A stretch of DNA of 56,314 nucleotides from an uncultured Lachnospiraceae bacterium. Its GTDB lineage: Bacteria; Bacillota; Clostridia; Lachnospirales; Lachnospiraceae. The translations under genes and the position numbers were made by a program. The notes below the pieces were generated by a model that worked only from the letters and a program-made list of their open reading frames with translations, did no database searches and had not been told where the DNA came from. Below, piece after piece: positions 33,056-42,150 of this stretch (the stretch's first letter is position 1; each line of letters begins with the position of its first letter). The DNA lies in the NCBI GenBank assembly GCA_947632515.1, contig CANRPO010000022.1, positions 1 through 56,314 of the forward strand. The letters are read 5' to 3'.

Positions 33056-36000
33056 GTGCCGCTTCAATTCTATTTCGGGGCGTCGGGCTCCGGCAAAAGT
33101 CAGAAACTTCATGAGAATATCATACGGGAGGCACAGAAAAATCCTAAGACGGACTATCTGCTCATCGTGCCCGACCAGTTTACCATGCAGACGCAGATGG
33201 ATCTGGTGGTGGAGCATCCGCAGCATATCATCATGAACATAGACGTGCTCAGCTTTGGCAGGCTGACTCATCGAATCTTGGAGGAGGTTGGGTACGAGGA
33301 CGTCCCGGTTCTGGACGATACAGGCAAGAGTCTGGTGCTGCGCAAGGTGGCCGGACAGTGTCAGGACCGTCTGCAAGTCCTGGGAGCGCATTTAGGCAAG
33401 ATCGGTTATATCCATGAGGTGAAGTCCGCCGTCTCGGAGTTCATGCAGTACGGCATTGGCATGCGGGAGATAAGGGAACTGAGCGACTACGCCAAGTCCA
33501 GAGGGGCGCTATACTATAAGCTGCAGGATCTCGGCGTGCTGTATCAGGCGTTCCTGGACTATATACGGGAGAAATTCATCACCACGGAGGAGACGCTGGA
33601 CAGGCTGCGGGAGGCGCTGCCAAAGTCGGAGATCATTCGGGACAGCGTGGTCGCTTTCGACGGTTTTACGGGTTTTACGCCGATTCAGAACCGTGTCATT
33701 CAGGAGTTGATCAGGCTGGCCAAAAAAGTGATCGTGACTGTCACCATCGACGACAGGGAGAATCCCTATCAGCTTGACGGGGAGCACAGGCTTTTTCATC
33801 TGAGCAAAAAAACGGTGGCTGATTTAAAAAAATTGGCCGAACAGGTCGGCGCGGCGGAGGACAAGCCGATCCGATGCGCGCGGGACGCGAAGGGCGGGCT
33901 GCCGCGGTTCGAAGGAAACGAAGAGCTGGCTCATCTGGAACGAAATCTGTTCCGCTATCCCGCCGATGTGTACGGCGGGGCAGTGGAGAACATACGTCTG
34001 TTTGAGGCGTCCACGCCGAAGGAGGAGATACGCCAGACCTGTATCGCGATCCGCAGGCTGCTCGCAGACGCCGGGCGGGAGGGCAGGAGCCTGTACTACA
34101 GGGATATTGCGGTGGTGGCCAGCGACATGGAAGTCTACGGGAGCGCTGCGGAGGAGGAATTCGCCAAATTCGGCATTCCGATCTATCTGGATCACACGAG
34201 AGGGATCCTGCGGAATCCTTTTGCGGAATATATCAGGAGCGCTCTGCAGATTGTGCTCCGGGATTTCAGTTTCGAGTCGGTATTTCACTATCTGCGCACA
34301 GGGCTTACAGGGTTTGCCATGGAGGACGTGGACGGCTTGGAGAATTATGTCCGCAGATTCGGCATTCGCGGGCAGAAACGGTGGAGAGAGAGCTTTATTT
34401 ACAAGGAGGAAGACAGAGAAGGCGAGGAGGCGGCGCTCGTCCGTTTGGAGCAGTACAATGCCATGCGGGAGCGGCTGACGGGGCAGCTTGCGCCTCTGCT
34501 TGCGCCTGTCCGCACTGCGGGGGATATGGTTCGCGCCCTCTATGATTTTCTGGTTTCCAACGAACTGCAGCAAAAGCTGGCGCGTTTCGAGAGCCGGTTC
34601 AGGGAGACGGGCGATCCGGCGCGCGCCAAAGAGTACGGACAGATCTATCCGCTGGTGATCGATCTTCTGGATCAGATCTATGGACTGCTCTCGGAGGAGG
34701 AGATGGATCTTAAGGAGTTTGCGGATATTTTGGACTCCGGGCTTGCGGAGATCAGCGTGGGTACGATCCCGCAGAATGTGGATCGTGTGCTGGTGGGCGA
34801 TATTGAGAGAACGCGTCTCAAGCAGGTCAAGGCGCTCTTTTTCGTGGGCGTCAATGACGGCAATATCCCAAAAGACGGCGGAAACGGCGGCATTATCTCA
34901 GACATTGACAGGGAGTTTCTGCGGGAGTCCGATCTGGAGCTTGCGCCGTCGCCCAGACAGCAGATGTACATTCAGCGGCTGTATCTGTACTTGAATATGA
35001 CCAAACCTTCGGAGAGACTGTATCTGTCCTACGCTAAAGTGGGAAACGACGGGCGCAGTCTTCGCCCGGCATATCTGATCGAGCTTGTGCGGGGTCTCTA
35101 CCCCATGCTTGCGGTGGAGGCGCCGGAGACGGAGCCTGTGGAGCGTCAGCTTGTGTGCGGAGCGGACGGGGTCGGTATGATGGCGGATATGCTGCGGGAT
35201 TATGCGGGCGGGCGGCTGCGCGGAGGATCGGAGCGGCAGATGTACGCTTTTTACCACAGCTACCACAGCCGTCCCGAATATCGGGACACGGTGGACAGGC
35301 TGATCGATGCCGCCTTTTACCGTTATAGCGACACGCCGCTGTCCAAGATGGTGACGCGCGCCCTCTATGGCACGATGCTTCAGAACAGCGTCAGCCGCCT
35401 GGAGCGATATGCGGCATGCGCCTACAGTCATTTCCTGCAGTACGGGCTGGCGCTCAGAGAGCGGGGCGATTACAGCTTTGAGGACGTGGATATGGGAAAT
35501 GTCTTTCACGGTGTGCTGGAGCTGTTCGCCCGGAAACTGACGGAGAACGGTTACACCTGGTTTGATTTTCCTGAGGAGGAAGGGCGCCGCATGGTGGCGG
35601 AGGCGGTGGAGGCGTACGCCATGGCTTACGGAGAGACGATCCTGTACAGCACCGCCCGCAACAGACATTTGCTGACAAGAATCAAGGCGATTATGAACCG
35701 CACGGTATTGACTCTTCAGACGCAGCTTAAGAAGGGCTCTTTCGTGCCGGAGCGTTTTGAGATGTCCTTCTCCATGATCGAGGATCTGGACGCCTTAAAC
35801 ATCGCGCTGAACGAACAGGACAAAATGCGTCTGCGCGGGCGCATCGACAGGATAGACGCGTGCGAGACGCAGGACGCGGTCTATGTGAAAGTCATAGATT
35901 ACAAATCGGGAAACCGCAAGTTTGATCTGGCCGCTCTCTACTATGGGCTGCAGCTGCAGCTTGTGGTCTACATGAATGCGGCGGTGGAGATGGAAGAGCG

Positions 36001-36541
36001 CAGGCATCCGGACAAAAAGGTGATCCCCGCGGCGATGCTGTACTACCATATCGACGATCCCTTGATAGAGGACGGCGAGGGAATGACGCCGGAGCAGATC
36101 AATGCCAGGCTGCTGCAGGAGCTCAAGATGACCGGTTTGGTCAACGAAAATGACGAGGTTGTCAGACTGCTTGATTCCGAATTTACGGAGAAGTCCGAGA
36201 TCCTGCCGCTGGAGCGGAAAAAGGACGGTACGTTTTCCGCCTACTCCGGTGTCATAAGCGAGGAGGACATGGGAGTCGTGTCGGACTATGTCAATCGGAA
36301 GATCCGACAGATCGGCGCTGAGATCATGGAGGGGACCATTTCGGTCAATCCCTATGAGCAGAGCGCAAACCAAGCATGCGCCTACTGCGCGTACAAAAGC
36401 GTGTGCGGCTTTGACAGCCGCATGGAGGGTTATCGGATGCGCAGGCTGCCGAAGATGAGCGCGGACGACGCGCTGATGCGGATGCGGGAGGAGCTGGCGG
36501 AGAGCGTGACAGAGCAGGGGAGCGAGGAAAGGGCGCTATGA
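33056..36541 (+). CDS. addB: ATP-dependent helicase-nuclease subunit B
   Basis: The protein of 1161 residues is AddB of the AddAB double-strand-break resection enzyme. The N-terminus PLQFYFGASGSGKSQ carries the AddB Walker A, and the C-terminal nuclease holds VIDYKSGNRKFDL. The four-cysteine Fe-S clasp is visible as Cys in RYAACAYSHFLQYGL and the set NQACAYCAYKSVCGF at the end. The start chosen is GTG 33056 behind GGAAGG, because homologues begin right there with M(x)LQF; ATG 32978 would add residues without family match. Its stop overlaps the addA ATG. Confidence 0.92.
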   Translation: MPLQFYFGASGSGKSQKLHENIIREAQKNPKTDYLLIVPDQFTMQTQMDLVVEHPQHIIMNIDVLSFGRLTHRILEEVGYEDVPVLDDTGKSLVLRKVAGQCQDRLQVLGAHLGKIGYIHEVKSAVSEFMQYGIGMREIRELSDYAKSRGALYYKLQDLGVLYQAFLDYIREKFITTEETLDRLREALPKSEIIRDSVVAFDGFTGFTPIQNRVIQELIRLAKKVIVTVTIDDRENPYQLDGEHRLFHLSKKTVADLKKLAEQVGAAEDKPIRCARDAKGGLPRFEGNEELAHLERNLFRYPADVYGGAVENIRLFEASTPKEEIRQTCIAIRRLLADAGREGRSLYYRDIAVVASDMEVYGSAAEEEFAKFGIPIYLDHTRGILRNPFAEYIRSALQIVLRDFSFESVFHYLRTGLTGFAMEDVDGLENYVRRFGIRGQKRWRESFIYKEEDREGEEAALVRLEQYNAMRERLTGQLAPLLAPVRTAGDMVRALYDFLVSNELQQKLARFESRFRETGDPARAKEYGQIYPLVIDLLDQIYGLLSEEEMDLKEFADILDSGLAEISVGTIPQNVDRVLVGDIERTRLKQVKALFFVGVNDGNIPKDGGNGGIISDIDREFLRESDLELAPSPRQQMYIQRLYLYLNMTKPSERLYLSYAKVGNDGRSLRPAYLIELVRGLYPMLAVEAPETEPVERQLVCGADGVGMMADMLRDYAGGRLRGGSERQMYAFYHSYHSRPEYRDTVDRLIDAAFYRYSDTPLSKMVTRALYGTMLQNSVSRLERYAACAYSHFLQYGLALRERGDYSFEDVDMGNVFHGVLELFARKLTENGYTWFDFPEEEGRRMVAEAVEAYAMAYGETILYSTARNRHLLTRIKAIMNRTVLTLQTQLKKGSFVPERFEMSFSMIEDLDALNIALNEQDKMRLRGRIDRIDACETQDAVYVKVIDYKSGNRKFDLAALYYGLQLQLVVYMNAAVEMEERRHPDKKVIPAAMLYYHIDDPLIEDGEGMTPEQINARLLQELKMTGLVNENDEVVRLLDSEFTEKSEILPLERKKDGTFSAYSGVISEEDMGVVSDYVNRKIRQIGAEIMEGTISVNPYEQSANQACAYCAYKSVCGFDSRMEGYRMRRLPKMSADDALMRMREELAESVTEQGSEERAL

Positions 36542-39500
36542 GTATTTCTTTCACCGGGCAGCAACAGCATATCATCGACGTCAGGGGGCGCAATCTGCTG
36601 GTGTCCGCCGCGGCGGGTTCCGGCAAGACGGCCGTGCTTGTGGAGCGCATCGTCAGGATGGTGAGCGACAGGGAACATCCTGTGGACATCGACAGGCTCC
36701 TGGTGGTGACGTTTACCAACGCGGCGGCGGCGGAGATGCGGGAGCGGATCAGCAGCGCGCTGAGCGGCAGACTTGCCGCAGACCCGCAGAATGAGCATCT
36801 GCAAAGACAGGCAACGCTTCTGCACAATGCGAAGATCACTACCATAGACAGTTTCTGCCTCTTTGTGCTCCGCAACCAGTTCCACACCATCGGCTTGGAC
36901 CCCGGCTTTCGGATCGCCGAGGAGGGAGAGGACAAGCTGATGCGGCAGGAGGTGTTGGCGCAGGTGTTGGAGGCGTGTTACGACGCCGGCGAGCCGGATT
37001 TTTTGGACTGCATGGAATATTTCAGCTCAGGCAGCAGAGATACGGCGGTGGAAACTCTGGTGCTTAAGCTGTACGATTTCGCCATGAGCACCCCCTTCCC
37101 GGAGAGATGGCTGGAGGAGCGGAAGGCGGACTATCGCGTGGCGGCGGGGCAGTTTGACGAGCTTTCGTGGGTCAGGGATCTGATGCGCAGAACCGAACTT
37201 CTGCTGGAAGGCTATGGGCAGAAACTGGCGGAGGCGTTTCGCATGTGTCAGGAGCCGGACGGCCCCTATATGTATGGGGAAACTCTGGAGCGGGAGCTGG
37301 ATATGGTGCGGCGGCTTTCGGAAAAGTGCGGCCAAGGCTACGACGCCCTGTGCACCGCCTTTGCGGCATTGCGGTTCGACCGCCTTCCGTCCAAAAAGGA
37401 CGATTCTGTCTCCCCATGGAAAAGAGAGGCGGTCAAGGGCATCCGTGGGGAAGTCAAAGAGCAGCTTGCCGACATGCTAAAGAAGTTCTTCGCCGGAGGA
37501 AAAGAGCAGACGCTGCGGCAGATGCCGGTCTGCGGCAGGGCAGTGGGCGCGCTGGCCGATCTGACGCTTGCGTTCAAAAGCGCCTACGACGCGAAGAAAC
37601 GCGACAAAAATATCCTGGACTTTGACGATATTGAACATTTTGCGCTGTCCATTCTCGTACAGGGCGATGAGGGAGGCAAGGCCGTACCCACGCAGACGGC
37701 GCTTGAGTACCGCAGCTTTTTTGAGGAGATCCTGATCGACGAGTACCAGGACAGCAATCTCGTGCAGGAATATATCTTATCCTGCATTTCCGGAGAGGAC
37801 GAGGGAAGATATAACCGCGTGATGGTGGGCGACGTCAAACAGAGCATTTACAAATTCCGTTTGGCGAGGCCGGAGCTTTTTTTAGAGAAATATGAGGCCT
37901 ATGGGCGGCGGGAAGGTCAGACGGCAGTAGAGAGGGTCGATCTGCATCAGAACTTCCGCAGCCGCGCGGAGGTGCTGAACAGTGTCAACGCGGTATTTGA
38001 ACAGATCATGGGCAAGGACGTGGGCGGTATCGTATACGACGATCTGGCGGCGCTCCATGAGGGGGCCGTCTATCCTGTGCGGGAAGAGAACGGCGCAGGC
38101 GATACAGAGCTTCTCCTCTTTCGGACGGACGAGAAACCGGAGGAACTCTCCGCGAAGGAGCAGGAGGCTTACGGCGTTGCGGCGAAGATCAAGGAGCTGG
38201 TGCGCTGCTTTCAGGTGACAGACAGGGAAAGCGGGCTGTTTCGGCCGCTTGCCTACAGAGACATTGTCATTCTGCTGCGCACTGTCTCCGGCTGGGACGA
38301 GGTGTTCAAGCGGGTGCTGGAGGAGGAAGGCATTCCCGTGCACATGACGTCGCGCACAGGCTACTTCGCGGCGAAAGAGGTACAGGAATTGCTTCATTTC
38401 CTGCGCATACTGGACAATCCTCTGCAGGACATCCCGCTCTACGGCGTGCTCCATGCTTATCTGGGCGGTTTTACCGAGGAGGAGATCGCCCTGATACGGG
38501 CGGCGTACCCGGAGAAACCATATCTGTATGAGGCCATGCGGGCCTGCGCAGCGCTGTCTGGCAACGACGCGGGACCAGAGGGCTGCGGCGCTCCGGTGAC
38601 AGAGGAATTGGCCGGGAAGATAAGCGGTTTCCTCACGCGGATCGCCCGCTATCGGGAGCTGGCGGTCTACCTCTCCGTGCAGGAGCTTTTGCAGACCATT
38701 CTGCGGGAGACGGACTATCTGAATTATGTGGCGGTGAAACCGGAGGGCAACCGCCGCCGCGCCAATGTACAGATGCTGCTGGTCAAGGCGGCGGATTATG
38801 AGAAGACCAGCTATTTCGGACTGTATCACTTCCTGCGCTACATGGAGCAGCTGGAGAAGTACGAGGTGGACTACGGCGAGGCCGCTCTGCAGGACGAGAA
38901 CGCCGACGTGGTGCGCATCATGAGTATACACAAGAGCAAAGGATTGGAATTTCCCGTCTGTTTCGTGTCAGGACTTGCCAAAGGCTTTCAGACGGGGGAT
39001 GCCAACGGTCGGCTCGTGCTGGACATTGACGAGGGGATCGGCGTGGATTATGTGAACACAGAACAGCGTGTGCGCGGCAGCAACCTGAGAAAAAATGTGA
39101 TCGCGGAGAAACTTAAGACGGACGGTCTGGCGGAGGAGCTGCGCATATTGTACGTGGCGATGACAAGAGCGAAGGAGAAACTGATCCTGACAGGTACGGT
39201 GAAAGCGCCTGACAGGACGGCAGCGTCCTTGCGCTCCCTCTGCGGGCTGCAGGAGACGCTGCTCCCCTATGCGGAGATCCTTCGCGCGGGCAGTTTCCTC
39301 GATCTGCTCCTGGCGGCGCTTGCGAGAAATCATTGTATGGACGGTTTCTACAGGGCATGCGGGCTGGAGCCTGCTGTGGACGGCCCCCTCTATCGGCGCG
39401 GCATGAACGTGCAGGTGACGCTGTCAGGGTGGAGCGATGCGGTGGAGGACAAGCTGGCGGAGGGACTGCGCACGGAGGACGCCAGGCGCAGACTGCTCCT

Positions 39501-40266
39501 GTCCGATCCCTCGCGGGATGTGGACGGCGAGTTGATGACACGGATGTCAGACAGTTTCGCCTATCAATATCCCTACGATAACCTCAGGAATCTCTATACG
39601 AAGACAACGGTGTCGGAGCTTAAGATGGCGGGAATGCGGGAAGAGACGGATTTTTCTTTCCGGCTGTACGAGGAGGAGACGGTGGTTCCATATCTGCCCG
39701 GTTTCCTGGAAAAAGACGAGAGCGTCAGCGGATCTATGCGAGGCAGCGCTTTCCATAAAGTGATGGAATTGTTTGATTTCACGAAATTGACTAAAGAAGT
39801 CAACAAAAACAGAACGGCGGCGGAGAGCCTTTTGCGGGAGCAGCTTGCGGATATGCGGCGTCAGGGAAGATTGTCCGAAGACTACTGTACGATGGTTTCT
39901 GTCCCGAAGATCGCCGCTTTCCTGACAAGCGGCGTGGCGGCGAGAATGGGAGAGGCTGCCAGAGCCGGCCGGCTGTACAAGGAGCAGCCCTTCGTGCTGG
40001 GGCTGCCCGCGAATCGGTTAAATGAGGATTTTCCGAAAGAGGAGACGGTGCTCATCCAGGGGATCATCGACGTGTTTTTTCAGGAGGACGGCGGTTATGT
40101 CCTGCTGGACTACAAGACGGACGCGGTGGAGACGGCGCAGGAACTGGCGAAACGCTACCATGTGCAGCTGGATTACTATGCGGAGGCGTTGGAGCAGGCC
40201 TTCGGGTGCAGCGGTACGGAGAAGATCCTGTATTCCTTTAAACTGGGAGAGGAGATCGTGTTATAG
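36538..40266 (+). CDS. addA: ATP-dependent helicase-nuclease subunit A
   Basis: The 1242-residue protein is a UvrD-type helicase with a C-terminal nuclease. Motifs: QQQHIIDVRGRNLLVSAAAGSGKT (Q-motif and Walker A, about 8-31), VTFTNAAAAEMRERI, ILIDEYQDSN (Walker B), GDVKQSIYKFR, VRIMSIHKSKGLEFPV, LYVAMTRAKEKLI, and nuclease VLLDYKTDAV (about 1185-1195). With AddB it processes broken DNA ends until Chi. ATGA overlap with addB shows translational coupling. Confidence 0.95.
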   Translation: MSISFTGQQQHIIDVRGRNLLVSAAAGSGKTAVLVERIVRMVSDREHPVDIDRLLVVTFTNAAAAEMRERISSALSGRLAADPQNEHLQRQATLLHNAKITTIDSFCLFVLRNQFHTIGLDPGFRIAEEGEDKLMRQEVLAQVLEACYDAGEPDFLDCMEYFSSGSRDTAVETLVLKLYDFAMSTPFPERWLEERKADYRVAAGQFDELSWVRDLMRRTELLLEGYGQKLAEAFRMCQEPDGPYMYGETLERELDMVRRLSEKCGQGYDALCTAFAALRFDRLPSKKDDSVSPWKREAVKGIRGEVKEQLADMLKKFFAGGKEQTLRQMPVCGRAVGALADLTLAFKSAYDAKKRDKNILDFDDIEHFALSILVQGDEGGKAVPTQTALEYRSFFEEILIDEYQDSNLVQEYILSCISGEDEGRYNRVMVGDVKQSIYKFRLARPELFLEKYEAYGRREGQTAVERVDLHQNFRSRAEVLNSVNAVFEQIMGKDVGGIVYDDLAALHEGAVYPVREENGAGDTELLLFRTDEKPEELSAKEQEAYGVAAKIKELVRCFQVTDRESGLFRPLAYRDIVILLRTVSGWDEVFKRVLEEEGIPVHMTSRTGYFAAKEVQELLHFLRILDNPLQDIPLYGVLHAYLGGFTEEEIALIRAAYPEKPYLYEAMRACAALSGNDAGPEGCGAPVTEELAGKISGFLTRIARYRELAVYLSVQELLQTILRETDYLNYVAVKPEGNRRRANVQMLLVKAADYEKTSYFGLYHFLRYMEQLEKYEVDYGEAALQDENADVVRIMSIHKSKGLEFPVCFVSGLAKGFQTGDANGRLVLDIDEGIGVDYVNTEQRVRGSNLRKNVIAEKLKTDGLAEELRILYVAMTRAKEKLILTGTVKAPDRTAASLRSLCGLQETLLPYAEILRAGSFLDLLLAALARNHCMDGFYRACGLEPAVDGPLYRRGMNVQVTLSGWSDAVEDKLAEGLRTEDARRRLLLSDPSRDVDGELMTRMSDSFAYQYPYDNLRNLYTKTTVSELKMAGMREETDFSFRLYEEETVVPYLPGFLEKDESVSGSMRGSAFHKVMELFDFTKLTKEVNKNRTAAESLLREQLADMRRQGRLSEDYCTMVSVPKIAAFLTSGVAARMGEAARAGRLYKEQPFVLGLPANRLNEDFPKEETVLIQGIIDVFFQEDGGYVLLDYKTDAVETAQELAKRYHVQLDYYAEALEQAFGCSGTEKILYSFKLGEEIVL

Positions 40267-40283
40267 AATTCTTTTTATAAACA

Positions 40284-40319
40284 TTTGTGAAATTTCTATA
40301 ATGTTTGTGAAATTTCTAT
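40284..40319 (+). repeat. Two 16-bp direct repeats ahead of the ABC exporter promoter
   Basis: TTTGTGAAATTTCTAT occurs at 40284-40299 and 40304-40319, a period of 20 bp (two helical turns), ending 8 bp before the -35. This looks like a regulator site. Confidence 0.8.
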
Positions 40320-40327
40320 GTATATTA

Positions 40328-40356
40328 TTGACATTAAAAATTTTTTGGTTGATGAT
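40328..40356 (+). promoter_or_regulatory. Promoter of the heterodimeric ABC exporter
   Basis: Perfect TTGACA (40328-40333), 17 bp, GATGAT (40351-40356); AT-rich surroundings. Start near 40363, 36 bp before the ATG. Confidence 0.5.
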
Positions 40357-40398
40357 AAAAGACAGCGGTAAATAAAGGTAAAAGAGAGCAGGGATGAT

Positions 40399-42150
40399 AT
40401 GATCAAAACTTTGGCGGCGCAGATTAAGGAATTCAAGCGGGAATCCATTCTGACGCCGGTCTTTATGATTCTGGAAGTCATCTTCGAGACGCTGATCCCA
40501 TTTCTGATGGCGTCCATCATCGACGACGGTGTGGAGGTAGGGAATATGCGGCATATCTATATGGTAGGCGGTCTGATGATCGTGATGGCATTGGCGGGGC
40601 TTTACTGCGGCATCATGGGCGGCAAGTACGGAGCGAGAGCGTCCACCGGATTCGCCAGAAATCTCCGGCAGGCGATGTTTGAGAACATCCAGACGTTCTC
40701 CTTTTCCAATCTGGACAAATTCAGCACGGCGGGCCTTGTGACGAGACTGACAACGGATGTGACCTACATACAGATGGCATACCAGATGCTTTTGCGCATG
40801 TGTTTCCGCGCGCCGATCAGCATGATCTGCGCTATGGCGATGGCGTTCTTTATCAACGTGAAACTCGCGTCGGTCTATCTGATCGCGGTGATCCTGCTGG
40901 CGGTGGTGCTGGCCTTTCTGATCAGACGGGCGATGAAATACTTTCAGATGGCTTTCCCGAAATACGACGAGCTGAACGCCTCCGTGCAGGAGAACGTCAG
41001 CGCGATCCGCGTGGTGAAAGCGTACGTGCGCGAGGATTACGAGACGGATAAGTTCAAGAAGGCGAGTCAGGGCATCTACGATATTTTCCTGAAGGCGGAG
41101 AAGAATGTGGTCTTAAATATGCCTGTCATGCAACTTACGGTGTACAGCAGCATCCTGATGATCAGTTGGGTCGGCGCGAAACTGATCGTGCAGGATATTC
41201 TGAAAACAGGGGAATTGATGAGTCTTCTTGCCTACTGCATGAATATCCTGATGAACTTGATGATGATTTCCATGATCTTTGTCATGATGAGTATGAGCAT
41301 GGCCAGCGCCAGACGTGTCAGCGAGGTGCTGTGTGAGAAGAGCGATCTGGCCAATCCGGAGCAACCCGTCTATGAGGTGGCAAACGGCGACATCGAGTTT
41401 CGCGGCGTGAATTTTTCCTATTACGGAGATAAGGACAAGGCGGTTCTCCATGACGTCAACCTGAAGATCAGGTCCGGCGAGACGATCGGCATTATCGGCG
41501 GCACCGGAAGCGCGAAGACCAGTCTGGTCAATCTGATCAGCCGTCTCTATGATGTGACGTCCGGCGCTGTCCTGGTGGGCGGGCGCGATGTGCGGGAGTA
41601 CGATATGGAGAGCCTGCGCAATCAGGTTTCGGTGGTATTGCAGAAGAATGTCCTTTTCTCAGGCACGATCTTAGAGAATCTGCGGTGGGGCGATGAGAAT
41701 GCCACGGAGGAGGAGTGCAGGCGGGCCTGCCGCCTCGCGTGCGCGGACGAATTTATCGAGAAGATGCCGCAGGGCTATCACACTTATATCGAGCAGGGCG
41801 GCGCCAACGTGTCAGGAGGACAGAAACAGAGGCTTTGCATTGCAAGAGCGCTCTTGAAGAAACCGAAGATCCTTGTCTTGGATGACAGCACCAGCGCCGT
41901 GGACACAGCCACGGATGCCCGCATCAGGAAGGCGTTCGCCGAGGAGATTCCTAAGACGACCAAGCTGATCATTGCCCAGCGTATCGCAAGCGTACAGCAC
42001 GCGGACCGCATCATCGTCATGGAAGACGGGCGTATCGACGGTTTTGGCACCCACGAGGAGCTGCTTGAGAATAATGAGATCTATCGCGAAGTATATGAGT
42101 CCCAGACCGGCGGCGGCGGGGACTTCGATGAAAAGGCGGGTGAACTGTAA
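40399..42150 (+). CDS. ABC exporter half-transporter, degenerate-site subunit
   Basis: The 583-residue protein has six membrane helices (about 1-310) and an ABC domain. Walker A reads GGTGSAKTS, the signature VSGGQKQRLCIA is good, but Walker B ends ILVLDDSTSAVD with Asp where the catalytic Glu stands. This is the usual make-up of the non-catalytic half in heterodimeric exporters such as LmrCD/BmrCD. The partner follows with a 1-bp overlap. Likely substrates are drugs or peptides. Confidence 0.92.
   Translation: MIKTLAAQIKEFKRESILTPVFMILEVIFETLIPFLMASIIDDGVEVGNMRHIYMVGGLMIVMALAGLYCGIMGGKYGARASTGFARNLRQAMFENIQTFSFSNLDKFSTAGLVTRLTTDVTYIQMAYQMLLRMCFRAPISMICAMAMAFFINVKLASVYLIAVILLAVVLAFLIRRAMKYFQMAFPKYDELNASVQENVSAIRVVKAYVREDYETDKFKKASQGIYDIFLKAEKNVVLNMPVMQLTVYSSILMISWVGAKLIVQDILKTGELMSLLAYCMNILMNLMMISMIFVMMSMSMASARRVSEVLCEKSDLANPEQPVYEVANGDIEFRGVNFSYYGDKDKAVLHDVNLKIRSGETIGIIGGTGSAKTSLVNLISRLYDVTSGAVLVGGRDVREYDMESLRNQVSVVLQKNVLFSGTILENLRWGDENATEEECRRACRLACADEFIEKMPQGYHTYIEQGGANVSGGQKQRLCIARALLKKPKILVLDDSTSAVDTATDARIRKAFAEEIPKTTKLIIAQRIASVQHADRIIVMEDGRIDGFGTHEELLENNEIYREVYESQTGGGGDFDEKAGEL

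Noticed and set aside
41510..41530. Inactivated Walker A (GSAKT) in the first ABC half-exporter as a broken gene
   Set aside because: This variant and the Asp in Walker B are normal for the non-catalytic half of heterodimeric exporters.
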